Shown: in pieces, positions 1 through 7,295 of the stretch
Layout: each line of letters opens with the position of its first letter
Position numbering within the stretch: the first letter of the stretch is position 1
Origin: Clostridiales bacterium
Lineage (GTDB): Bacteria; Bacillota; Clostridia; Lachnospirales; WQUN01
Reading direction: 5' to 3'
Length of the DNA stretch: 13,598 bases
NCBI GenBank assembly: GCA_031273705.1
Contig: JAISRJ010000087.1
Location: forward strand, 1-13,598
Notes under the pieces: model-generated
Seen by the model: only the letters and a program-made list of their open reading frames with translations
The model's database searches: none
Told to the model about the DNA's origin: nothing
Program-made: the position numbers and the translations under genes

Positions 1-12
1 CTCTTCCGATCT
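1..12. other. Illumina adapter remnant at contig edge
   Basis: The first 12 bases, CTCTTCCGATCT, are identical to the 3' end of the standard Illumina TruSeq adapter. The polyphosphate kinase reading frame runs open through them (Leu-Phe-Arg-Ser), but those residues are not expected in the protein. I read this as untrimmed adapter at the end of an assembled contig rather than genomic sequence. A chance 12-base match exactly at base 1 is very unlikely. Confidence 0.9.
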
Positions 13-1335
13 ATTGAAATAGATAAATCTATGGGTCAATCGGAAAGGGATTTTTTATCAGAGACGTTGGAATTGGACGGCGAGGATATTTATGAGATAG
101 GAGGTCCGCTGGATCTAACTGTCTGGATGTCATTCGCGCATCGCCCGGAATTTGAGCGATTGCGCAATCAACCGTGGATCCCACAGCCCAGCGTGGATTT
201 TTTGGGTAAAACAGATATTTTTGAAGTTATACGGCAGAAAGATATTTTGGTTCATCACCCATATGAGTCTTTTGATTGTGTGGCGAATTATGTGCGGGTA
301 TCCGCGAACGATCCGCAAGTGTTGGCTATAAAGCAGACATTGTATAGGGTATCCGGTAATTCGCCTATTGTGGAATCGCTGATTCACGCCGCGGAAAACG
401 GTAAACAAGTTACGGTGCTGGTAGAATTAAAGGCGCGTTTCGACGAGGAAAATAATATACTATGGGCGAAGAAGCTTGAAAAATCCGGCTGCCATGTAAT
501 GTATGGACTTTCGGGGCTAAAGGTGCATTGCAAAATATGTTTGGTGGTTCGCAAGGAAGAGGACGGAATTCGTCGTTATGTGCATTTGGGCACGGGCAAC
601 TACAATGACAGCACCGCCAGAATATATACGGATATTAGTTTCTTTACTTGCAAGGAGACGGTTGGACAGGATTGTTCAAAATTATTTAATCTGATAACAG
701 GATATTCGACCGTTTCGGGATGGAACAAACTTGCTGTCGCTCCGGCTACTCTTAGACATATGTTCGTGGATTTTATCGATCAAGAAGCCCGTAACGCGAA
801 GGAAAACAAAGATTCCCGTATAATTGTAAAAATTAATTCCCTGGTAGACGTGGGAATCATTCAAGCTTTGTATAGGGCGTCTATTGCGGGCGTAAAAATT
901 CAATTGCTGGTGCGCGGTATATGTTGTCTTAAAGCCGGAATACCTGGAATAAGCGACAACATAACCGTAATGAGCATAGTGGATCGATATTTGGAACACA
1001 GCAGAATATACTATTTCGAGAATAATGGTAATCCGAAAATTTATCTGTCCAGCGCGGATTTAATGCCTCGCAATCTGGATAGGAGGGTAGAAATCGCTTT
1101 TCCGATAGAGTCGCCGGAACTAAAACAAGAAGTCATGGATATTCTCTCTATTTCTTTATCGGACACGGTAAAATTGCGAGTTCAGCAGCCAAACGGAACT
1201 TACGAACGGATAGACCGGCGCGGAAAAGAATATTTGCAGTCGCAGCAGTTATTTTATGAAAAATCCGTTAGAAGGCTTGAGACGCACCAAAAAGCAATAG
1301 ATGAGAAAACCTTGGAGGAGATCTTTATCGGGTAG
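13..1335 (+). CDS. ppk1: Polyphosphate kinase 1, C-terminal part (5' end missing)
   Basis: PPK1 reversibly transfers the gamma phosphate of ATP to inorganic polyphosphate. The frame is open from the left edge, so the Met at 31 is internal; about 440 residues remain of a family length near 700, and roughly 270 N-terminal residues (N domain and most of the head domain) are missing. Counting from the Met at 31, the catalytic C1 domain shows HHPYESFD near residue 75, IKQTLYR, and ELKARFDEENNI near 135. KVHCK carries the His expected to be phosphorylated (His166, codon 526-528), followed by HLGTGNYN. The C2 domain shows DRYLEHSR with the second conserved His (His323) and MPRNLDRRVE. All conserved catalytic blocks in the retained part look intact. 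The gene ends at TAG 1333-1335 and converges on the large minus-strand gene. No ppx partner follows. The family assignment is firm; the 5' truncation is a contig-edge effect. Confidence 0.96.
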   Translation: MEIDKSMGQSERDFLSETLELDGEDIYEIGGPLDLTVWMSFAHRPEFERLRNQPWIPQPSVDFLGKTDIFEVIRQKDILVHHPYESFDCVANYVRVSANDPQVLAIKQTLYRVSGNSPIVESLIHAAENGKQVTVLVELKARFDEENNILWAKKLEKSGCHVMYGLSGLKVHCKICLVVRKEEDGIRRYVHLGTGNYNDSTARIYTDISFFTCKETVGQDCSKLFNLITGYSTVSGWNKLAVAPATLRHMFVDFIDQEARNAKENKDSRIIVKINSLVDVGIIQALYRASIAGVKIQLLVRGICCLKAGIPGISDNITVMSIVDRYLEHSRIYYFENNGNPKIYLSSADLMPRNLDRRVEIAFPIESPELKQEVMDILSISLSDTVKLRVQQPNGTYERIDRRGKEYLQSQQLFYEKSVRRLETHQKAIDEKTLEEIFIG

Positions 1336-1361
1336 GCAGACTGGAGATTGTCGTAGTAGTA

Positions 1362-1391
1362 CGCCCCCCGGCGCAGAATAGCCGTGGGGCG
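1362..1391. terminator. GC-rich hairpin between convergent genes
   Basis: An 11-bp stem (1362-1372 with 1381-1391) contains one C-T mismatch and closes an 8-base loop. It lies between the convergent stops of ppk1 (1335) and the large minus-strand gene (1404). No clear T run follows on either strand, so this is only a possible two-way terminator. The location supports the role more than the sequence does. Confidence 0.45.
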
Positions 1392-1403
1392 GAGGATAAA
1401 AAG

Positions 1404-4400
1404 TTATACCGATTGTTCCTCGGTTTCAGATGGACTAAGTTCTAGCATGTTGCCGTTGGTGCGGTCAAAAAAGCTAACTCGCCCGTCATAAAAGAACAGG
1501 TACCCCGCAAAATAAATCCTGTCGTCCGCTATTATCTTGTCAAAAGACAAATCGCCTCTGTCAGCCAACATATCGAAATCAATGTTGTATGAGGATAAAT
1601 CGCAAATTACTTCATCCGTTTCATAGAACAAATCGTAGGCGTGCAACACCGCGCTGGTAGAGCTACCGGGGTCTGGTCTGGTAAAATAGAATAGCACGTC
1701 GTCTTTGAATACATATGTGGAAGCGTCAATTTCTTCTAATAACAATTGTGTCGCGTCCTCATACGCATCTTTGCGTGTTAATGAATACATACCGGTATCC
1801 TGTAAGCCAATCTCAAAAACAGCCTCGTTAGGACCGACGACAGCCTCACGAGCGGCAAGCATAGAATGCGGCTCCGAGTCGGAAACGAACATTTCTCTCA
1901 ATATGCCATCTTCGTTATACTGAATAAGAACGCCATCTTCTCTAGCGCCAACAAATTTGTCCATATACATACGCGCTATAGCGTGTGTGGTTTGAGCGGC
2001 TAAGTCGGTAAAAAAAATATCTTTCTTAGACTGAGCGCCTTGATTGGATTGCTCAGGCTCATGTATAGATCCGCCAAGCAGCATAATTTCGGTGGCCCCA
2101 TCTTCTGAGCGAACCGGGTCGTCATGCAGATACATACTTGAAGAATATATGCTGTCACCGTCCATTATAAAGTTCTTGTCAACGCGTTCGAGAATAAGTA
2201 CGTTCGTTTCATCAGCAATACCGGGATCCACAGCGGCTTCCTCACTTATGCGGCAGAGGTTCCAATAATCGCCGTCTGAAACATATAGAGAATAATATAC
2301 ATAACCATCATATACGTAGAATGGGGCAGGTTCGTTATAATCAATGCTCAAAATCTGTTGGGCCTCTCCACCTTCTACATGAACCCGAAAAATTCCGTCT
2401 TGGTTAAGATAATAAACCCAAGGACGCAGCAGATAGATTGAATATGCCGCGTCGCCGGTTAGCTGCTGAACATTTGTATACTCGTCGGACATCATGAATA
2501 CCCCGGCGTCTTCATAAGTGTAAGCCGACATACCTTCTATACTCATACTTACGGCGCTGGCCGGCAAACTTGTCAGCCCTTTCGCTTCCATCGCGGCTGT
2601 CATAACATGATCGGTATCGTTTGCGTTGTCAGAAACTCTAGTTGTAGAAGGTTCCGCAGTCGTCACTTCAGAGTCCGCTTGCTGCTCGGCTGGCTCACGG
2701 CCCAATAACCCGGCAATCTGATCTTGAAAAATAGTCCCTATCGCAAATAGCAAGCCTATTACGCATAGCAGTATAACAGCAACCATGCCGACATTTTTAC
2801 CTAAAGACTTATTGCCTGTCGCCCCGGTGTCGTCATCGTCATCGTCATCATCATCATCATCGTCGTCGTCATAGTCGTCATCGTCATCGTCATCGTCATC
2901 ATAATCATCGGAGCGTTTTTTACGAGAGAAGAAAGAAAATTTGGATTTGGGTTCATCTTCTTCGTCATCATAGTCGTCGTCATCATAGTCATCATCTTCT
3001 TCGTCATCATAATCAGAAGTTTGTTTTTTTTTCTGGCTTGGTGGTTCTGGTTCGACTCTGCCGGGATAAGATGAATTATATTCCTGTGGTCTCTGCTCCT
3101 GTTGCTGATCTCCTGGCGATGGATTGACCAAACCCGGCTGATATGGAGGAGGAGGCCCCATCGACTGAGCCATATTCGGTGAAAAACTCGCTCCTAACGG
3201 AGGAGGAGCAACCGGCGGAGGTCCTTGAAAGGACATACCCGGAGGTATAGGTTGACCACCCTGCGGCATACCCTGTCTGTTTTGAGGTTGCTGCATACCG
3301 GGAGGCAAAGTCTGACCGCCCTGCGGCTGTTGCATACCGGGAGGCAGAGACTGACCGCCTTGCGGCGGCTGCATACCCGGAGGTAATGTCTGACCGCCTT
3401 GCGGTCTTTGTTGCATACCCGGAGGCAAAGTCTGACCGCCCTGCGGCGGCTGCATATCCGGAGGCAAAGTCTGACCGCCCTGCGGCGGCTGCATACCCGG
3501 AGGCAGAGTCTGACCGCCTTGTGGTCTTTGTTGCATACCCGGAGTCAAAGTCTGACCGCCTTGCGGTCTTTGCTGCATACCCGGCGGCAACGACTGACCG
3601 CCTTGCGGCTGTTGCATACCCGGTGACATAGTTTGGTTTGCCGGTGATCTTTGCTGCATACCCGGAGGTAATGTCTGACCGCCTTGAGGTTGCCGCATAC
3701 CCGGAGGTAAAGTTTGATCGCCCGGTGAGTGCATCATACCCAGAGGCATAGTTTGGGCAACTTGCTGGCCTTGATTCATTCCGGCAGAGCCTCCGGGCAC
3801 GTGACGCTCAACTGAATGTCTGGAAGTTTGCGACGGTGGAGCCATAGGATCTACCGTCGGCCATTGATTGAAAAGCTGCGCTGTATTAAATTGCACGGTA
3901 TTTCCATTCCAATCATTAGCGAGAGCTTCTTGCTCCGAACTATCAAATCTCCAATTATCGTCGGATTGTACTGGTGGTCGTTGAACTTGCTGCGGTTGAA
4001 CCTGCTGTTGAACTTGCTGCGGTTGAACCTGCTGTTGGTGCGGCTGTTGAACTTGCTGCGGTTGAATCTGCTGCTGGTGCGGCTGTTGAACTTGCTGCGG
4101 TTGAATCTGCTGCTGGTGCGGCTGTTGAACTTGCTGCGGTTGAATCTGCTGCTGATGCGGCTGTTGAACTTGCTGCGGTTGAATCTGCTGCTGGTGCGGC
4201 TGTTGAGCTTGCTGCGGTTGAATCTGCTGCTGGTGCGGCTGTTGAGCTTGCTGCGGTTGAATCTGTTGCTGGTGCGGCTGTTGAACTTGCTGCTGAGTCT
4301 GTTGCTGCTGGAGTGGCGATGGTTCGGGCGCGTTCCAGTAATCAGCCGCTTTGCGCAAAACACTTTCCGCCTCGGGATCGCTCGGTGTATTTTTTACTAT

Positions 4401-5483
4401 AGTATCCCAAATATCCGATTGGGAAGAAGTTTCGTTTGCATTCCACGGTCTTGGCGCGCTCGCCGATTGAGCCGACGGCGGCATACTTGCGGAAAACCGC
4501 GTGGATGGTGAAGGAGACATACCCGGAGAAAAAGAGCTTTCGCCAGACGGTTGTATCGGTTGAGAGCTGCTTGACTGATAGTCCGATGGCTTGGGCGGCA
4601 TATTTGATGGTAAAGGCCGCGATCCCGGCTGAAAAGTTCTGGCGCCGGACTGCGGTGGCGGCGTAGGAGAACCGTCCGGAGGAAATGCTCGCGCTTCGGG
4701 CGGTTGAACCGAAGGTGTCAAGCCCGGAGTAAATGACCTTGCCCCAGGCGCCGAAGGCGGAGGGACAGGCGACATACCGGATGAAAAGCTCGGAATACCG
4801 GACGGTGGAGACGGAGCGGGCGTCATACCGGAATCAATCTGATGTTCATGGGGCGGAGGCGGAGATGATGGAGCCGGCCCCATGCCAGAACCAATCTGAC
4901 GGCCCTGATGTGGTTGAGACGATGGAGCAGGCGCCATTGGTGGAAAATCACGCGCGCCGCCCGTAGGAGTGGACATTGGACCTGGAAACGGCCCGTGGAA
5001 TGTCGGTTGATTTATATTTTGCTGCCCTGAACTCGGCTGCCAGCTCGGTTGTTGAGATCGTTCAAGGGTTGGATTCGGCATACCGTTAATACGCGATTGG
5101 GGTCGATCAGGAGATATCACGCCCGCACTTGCAGTCCCTTTGTGTTCTACAGAAGTGTTATCGGAAGTTTGTTGAAAGGATCGCTGCATATTTGATAACA
5201 TTCTGCTCTTTTCAGCTATTAAGGCTTCCGCGTCGGCTATGGCGCGGCGCAACGCGTCTTCATCAGCGTTTAATTGCGCTGGCGTATCTTCAGTAGTTCT
5301 CTCCGAGCGAATGGATCTCGCGGTTTCGGCGTTTCCGTCAGTTGTGTGGCGTGCAGCTTCTGCATTTGATTCAATCGCGGTTGGCATAGCCGGGGTTTCA
5401 TTTTCCCCTCTGTTAGGCATTTTTGCACCGCAAACAGCACAAAACGCTCCGTTACTTTCCGATCCGCAGTATGGGCATGTCAT
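1404..5483 (-). CDS. Large zinc-ribbon, Pro/Gln/Asp-rich, single-pass membrane protein
   Basis: I recognise no named family for the whole protein (1359 residues). Residues 3-19 form a zinc ribbon with two CxxC pairs (Cys3, Cys6, Cys15, Cys18). A short Glu/Ala-rich segment that could be helical follows at about 74-107. Residues 110-820 are low complexity: Pro/Ser-rich stretches with repeated PGM-type motifs, a Gln-rich 13-residue repeat (about 392-505) and a GGQTLPPGM-type repeat (about 582-750). A strongly acidic Asp tract interrupted by a basic patch covers about 823-887. One hydrophobic helix spans 898-919. The last 440 residues contain recurring aromatic strands such as YVYY and WVYY, resembling DUF5050-like beta-propeller repeats of Clostridia. 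Positive charges before the helix suggest the zinc ribbon is inside and the C-terminal domain outside. The ATG at 5483 was chosen because GAGGTGA lies 5 bases upstream; the GTG at 5492 lies inside that site. A sensor or scaffold role is only inference. Confidence 0.85.
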   Translation of the reverse strand: MTCPYCGSESNGAFCAVCGAKMPNRGENETPAMPTAIESNAEAARHTTDGNAETARSIRSERTTEDTPAQLNADEDALRRAIADAEALIAEKSRMLSNMQRSFQQTSDNTSVEHKGTASAGVISPDRPQSRINGMPNPTLERSQQPSWQPSSGQQNINQPTFHGPFPGPMSTPTGGARDFPPMAPAPSSQPHQGRQIGSGMGPAPSSPPPPHEHQIDSGMTPAPSPPSGIPSFSSGMSPVPPPSAPGARSFTPGLTPSVQPPEARAFPPDGSPTPPPQSGARTFQPGSRPLPSNMPPKPSDYQSSSSQPIQPSGESSFSPGMSPSPSTRFSASMPPSAQSASAPRPWNANETSSQSDIWDTIVKNTPSDPEAESVLRKAADYWNAPEPSPLQQQQTQQQVQQPHQQQIQPQQAQQPHQQQIQPQQAQQPHQQQIQPQQVQQPHQQQIQPQQVQQPHQQQIQPQQVQQPHQQQIQPQQVQQPHQQQVQPQQVQQQVQPQQVQRPPVQSDDNWRFDSSEQEALANDWNGNTVQFNTAQLFNQWPTVDPMAPPSQTSRHSVERHVPGGSAGMNQGQQVAQTMPLGMMHSPGDQTLPPGMRQPQGGQTLPPGMQQRSPANQTMSPGMQQPQGGQSLPPGMQQRPQGGQTLTPGMQQRPQGGQTLPPGMQPPQGGQTLPPDMQPPQGGQTLPPGMQQRPQGGQTLPPGMQPPQGGQSLPPGMQQPQGGQTLPPGMQQPQNRQGMPQGGQPIPPGMSFQGPPPVAPPPLGASFSPNMAQSMGPPPPYQPGLVNPSPGDQQQEQRPQEYNSSYPGRVEPEPPSQKKKQTSDYDDEEDDDYDDDDYDDEEDEPKSKFSFFSRKKRSDDYDDDDDDDDDYDDDDDDDDDDDDDDTGATGNKSLGKNVGMVAVILLCVIGLLFAIGTIFQDQIAGLLGREPAEQQADSEVTTAEPSTTRVSDNANDTDHVMTAAMEAKGLTSLPASAVSMSIEGMSAYTYEDAGVFMMSDEYTNVQQLTGDAAYSIYLLRPWVYYLNQDGIFRVHVEGGEAQQILSIDYNEPAPFYVYDGYVYYSLYVSDGDYWNLCRISEEAAVDPGIADETNVLILERVDKNFIMDGDSIYSSSMYLHDDPVRSEDGATEIMLLGGSIHEPEQSNQGAQSKKDIFFTDLAAQTTHAIARMYMDKFVGAREDGVLIQYNEDGILREMFVSDSEPHSMLAAREAVVGPNEAVFEIGLQDTGMYSLTRKDAYEDATQLLLEEIDASTYVFKDDVLFYFTRPDPGSSTSAVLHAYDLFYETDEVICDLSSYNIDFDMLADRGDLSFDKIIADDRIYFAGYLFFYDGRVSFFDRTNGNMLELSPSETEEQSV
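2822..3025 (-). repeat. Asp-codon low-complexity tract
   Basis: The plus strand shows runs of GTCATC and CATCGTCAT triplets, read on the minus strand as Asp and Glu codons with scattered Tyr. Two acidic blocks flank a basic, Phe- and Lys-rich patch (about 2910-2945). It lies just on the inner side of the predicted membrane helix of the large protein. Simple triplet repetition makes it prone to length change. Confidence 0.85.
3240..3735 (-). repeat. Tandem repeat encoding GGQTLPPGM units
   Basis: About 13 imperfect units of 39 or 42 bases encode variants of PQGGQTLPPGMQQ. Units differ by Thr/Ser, Gly/Asp and an optional extra Arg, so the array has diverged by substitution and codon-sized insertion while staying in frame. 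The centre, about 3300-3600, is the most uniform. No stop codon or frame break is seen. Confidence 0.88.
3973..4308 (-). repeat. 39-bp tandem repeat encoding Gln/Pro/His units
   Basis: Seven nearly identical 39-bp units begin at 4036, 4075, 4114, 4153, 4192, 4231 and 4270, with degenerate copies on the low-coordinate side. Each encodes PHQQQIQPQQVQQ with Val/Ala exchange. The near identity at the DNA level points to recent expansion or homogenisation. Long open frames on the other strand here are a by-product of the 39-base period. Confidence 0.92.
4500..4960 (-). repeat. Degenerate Pro/Ser-rich repeats
   Basis: This part of the large protein has loosely spaced motifs such as SGMGPAPS, SGMTPAPS, SSGMSPVP, TPGLTPS and SPGMSPSPS, about 15-25 residues apart. 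The unit length is irregular and the DNA copies are well diverged, so this is an older, decayed repeat compared with the two arrays nearer the membrane helix. Confidence 0.6.
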
Positions 5484-5488
5484 CGCGT

Positions 5489-5495
5489 TCACCTC
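5489..5495 (-). promoter_or_regulatory. Ribosome binding site of the large zinc-ribbon gene
   Basis: GAGGTGA on the minus strand lies 5 bases before the ATG at 5483. It decides the start: an in-frame GTG at 5492-5490 lies within this site and would have no site of its own. Confidence 0.7.
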
Positions 5496-5592
5496 ACTAA
5501 GTCAGACAGCTTTTACCTGTCAGATTACTATTATGATGTTCCAATATAGTAAAATTATGTAAATGATGATAAGTTCAAAACATCAACTATTG

Positions 5593-6012
5593 TTATTTGT
5601 ATTCCTGTTCACAATACGCACATCTATATATTTTTTCCCTACTGTCCCACAATTTAAACACATGGACAATCTCACGCTCGATAGATGTTATACAGCGCGG
5701 ATTTTTACAAGTTATAATATTGATTAATTTGTCGGGCAAAGAAAGTTTTAACTTAGAAGTTATAGCCCCATCTTCAATGATATTTACCGTAATATCAGGA
5801 TCTATGTAGCCCAGCGCGTCAAGGTCCATGTCTATGCGATCTTCTATCTTTATTATATCCTTCTTACCCAATTTGCCGCTTTTAGCGTTTTTGATGATTG
5901 CTACACTGCAATCCAACTTGTCAAGGTTCAAATGTTGGTATATCTGCATAGCCCCGCCTACTTTAATATGATCGATTACAACCCCTTTTTTGATACTGTC
6001 AATACTTAACAC
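5593..6012 (-). CDS. pyrI: Aspartate carbamoyltransferase regulatory chain
   Basis: PyrI binds nucleotide effectors and joins PyrB trimers in the class B holoenzyme that commits carbamoyl phosphate to pyrimidine synthesis in the cytoplasm. The 139-residue protein starts IDSIKKGVVIDHI, has LGKKDIIKIE near residue 50 and DPDITVNII near 72 in the allosteric domain, and ends in the zinc domain with Cys102, Cys107, Cys131 and Cys134 (CKNPRC and CAYC). I chose the GTG at 6012-6010: it gives the family's usual short N-terminus and has GGAGG 8 bases upstream. An ATG at 6027 would add five residues with no clear site. The GTG start overlaps the pyrB stop by 7 bases, so the two are probably translated together to give matched subunits. 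Length and all zinc ligands are normal. Confidence 0.96.
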   Translation of the reverse strand: MLSIDSIKKGVVIDHIKVGGAMQIYQHLNLDKLDCSVAIIKNAKSGKLGKKDIIKIEDRIDMDLDALGYIDPDITVNIIEDGAITSKLKLSLPDKLINIITCKNPRCITSIEREIVHVFKLWDSREKIYRCAYCEQEYK

Positions 6013-6938
6013 CGGCCGCCCCTCCATTCGACGATTTCCAGAAGTTTTAGTATCAAAGCCATACGAATCAGCTTTCCAAATCTAACCTGATTGAAATATT
6101 GCGCTCTCGGATCCCCATCGACTTCCATAGAAATCTCATTTACTCTGGGGAGAGGATGAAGAATAGATAAGTCCGATTTAGCATTCACAAGTTTTGCCAT
6201 ATTTAGAATATAGCTGTCTTTCAGTCGCAAATAATCCTCTTCATTAAAGAAACGTTCTCGCTGGACACGGGTCATATACAGTACGTCCATATGCCTGATA
6301 TGTGTATCCAACAGTTCCCCTTCTTGATATTCGCAGCCGCGGTTAGCTAATGTGGCCCGAATGTAATCGGGAGCGCGTAATTCGTTTGGTGATACCAATA
6401 AAAATCTGTTATTCGGGTACAGGGACAGCGCCTTTACAAGGGAGTGCACGGTGCGCCCAAATTTAAGGTCGCCGCAGAATCCGATAGTCAAACCGCTTAG
6501 GGTGCGTTTAATGGTATGAATAGTAAGCAAATCGGTAAGAGTTTGAGTAGGATGTTCGTGACCGCCGTCGCCCGCGTTAATAACAGGTATGCCCGAATAC
6601 TGCGAAGCCACCAGCGCGGAGCCTTCTTTTGGATGTCGAATAGCGCAAATGTCGGCGTAATTAGAAACGGTTCGCACTGTGTCGGCGACACTCTCTCCTT
6701 TAACGGCAGAGCTGGCGTCTGCCGAGGCAAATCCAATAACAGAGCCGCCAAGGGATAACATCGCGGATTCAAAACTAAGCCTGGTGCGCGTGCTTGCCTC
6801 ATAGAACAGAGCGGCAAGAATTTTCCCCTTGCAGCAGTCGGCATACTTGACAGGGTTAAGTCGAATATCCTCGGCAAGAGCAATTAATTCATCTAACTCA
6901 TTGATAGATAAATCCGTAGGTTCGATTACATGGCGCAT
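6006..6938 (-). CDS. pyrB: Aspartate carbamoyltransferase catalytic chain
   Basis: PyrB condenses carbamoyl phosphate with aspartate to N-carbamoyl-aspartate, the first committed step of pyrimidine synthesis. The 310-residue length is typical. Visible motifs are STRTR (49-53, carbamoyl phosphate binding), the mobile loop SSAVKGES with Lys80, HEHPTQ (127-132), and HPLPRVNEI near 260 followed by DPRAQYFNQ, which bind substrates and support the closed state. The start ATG at 6938 is preceded by AGGAGG (6944-6949 on the complement) at a 5-base distance. It is followed directly by pyrI. Other pyr genes are not in the window. No PyrR-type leader was recognised upstream, but an inverted repeat there may matter (separate entry). 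The assignment is firm. Confidence 0.97.
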   Translation of the reverse strand: MRHVIEPTDLSINELDELIALAEDIRLNPVKYADCCKGKILAALFYEASTRTRLSFESAMLSLGGSVIGFASADASSAVKGESVADTVRTVSNYADICAIRHPKEGSALVASQYSGIPVINAGDGGHEHPTQTLTDLLTIHTIKRTLSGLTIGFCGDLKFGRTVHSLVKALSLYPNNRFLLVSPNELRAPDYIRATLANRGCEYQEGELLDTHIRHMDVLYMTRVQRERFFNEEDYLRLKDSYILNMAKLVNAKSDLSILHPLPRVNEISMEVDGDPRAQYFNQVRFGKLIRMALILKLLEIVEWRGGRC

Positions 6939-6947
6939 GTATTCCTC

Positions 6948-7002
6948 CTATGCAGAAATGATTGTTCTTATTATAATAAAGGAAAAATACGCTTCTGCAT
7001 AG
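6948..7002 (-). promoter_or_regulatory. Inverted repeat and possible promoter upstream of pyrB
   Basis: Perfect 10-base arms CTATGCAGAA (6948-6957) and TTCTGCATAG (6993-7002) flank a 35-base AT-rich spacer. The inner arm runs into the pyrB ribosome site. A TATAAT on the minus strand (6975-6970) lies in the spacer, but the -35 region is weak (TGCAGA, inside the outer arm). If transcription starts at that box, the arms act as DNA, for example as operator half-sites. If it starts further upstream, they could fold in the mRNA next to the ribosome site. The repeat is seen; its role is inference. Confidence 0.5.
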
Positions 7003-7174
7003 CGATGAGATTAGGAGCCTATAACCTATAATGCAATTCTGTGACACAAAAATTTCTTTTAAGCGTCACACATATTTAATATTATACAACAACTTATAAG
7101 ATATTTCAATTGTTTACAAGAAGTAACGCAAAATAAAATTTTAAAAGAATTATCCAATTTGTAATAAGCTAGGC

Positions 7175-7202
7175 TTGTTTGACTGTTTTCGACAGTTATA
7201 AT
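7175..7202 (+). promoter_or_regulatory. Promoter of tilS-hpt-galactosidase operon with internal palindrome
   Basis: TTGTTT (7175-7180) and TATAAT (7197-7202) are separated by 16 bases, a good match to a housekeeping sigma promoter. The spacer contains ACTGTTTTCGACAGT (7182-7196), with perfect 5-base arms around 5 bases, placed where a repressor would block polymerase. It leaves a leader of about 87 bases before the tilS ATG. Confidence 0.6.
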
Positions 7203-7295
7203 ATCAATACAAGAATTGGGATGTGCTCGTAAACTATTTTTACTGTCTTTGCGGTTAATTCTCCGTACAACAAGCCCCAGAGAAAGAGGAAAAAA

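Larger units (their letters stand above)
6939..7295. other. Divergent intergenic region, AT-rich
   Basis: This 357-base stretch separates pyrB (minus) and tilS (plus). It holds the pyrB inverted repeat (6948-7002), a 6-base inverted pair TGTGAC/GTCACA at 7040-7045 and 7065-7070, and the tilS promoter at 7175-7202. The middle (about 7071-7165) is AT-rich with no open frame, RNA gene or riboswitch that I can recognise. Both flanking genes must be driven from here. Confidence 0.75.

Noticed and set aside
3386..3631. Short plus-strand open frames with repeated YPEAKSDR-like units
   Set aside because: They are shadows of the GGQTLPPGM array of the minus-strand gene, with no independent start signal.
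3973..4308. Possible CRISPR array because of regular 39-bp spacing
   Set aside because: The units are contiguous, with no unique spacers, they encode protein in frame, and no cas gene is near.
3816..4511. Long open frames opposite the Gln-rich repeat (both a Leu-rich and an Ala/Val-rich plus-strand frame)
   Set aside because: They follow from the 39-base period, which keeps every frame free of stops. They show no ribosome site and only the repeat composition.
5484..5592. Promoter or terminator between pyrI and the large zinc-ribbon gene
   Set aside because: Only a weak TTATCA-18-TATATT pair (5572-5543) and a small GACAG/CTGTC hairpin are present; neither is strong enough to call, and the gene may be co-transcribed with pyrBI.
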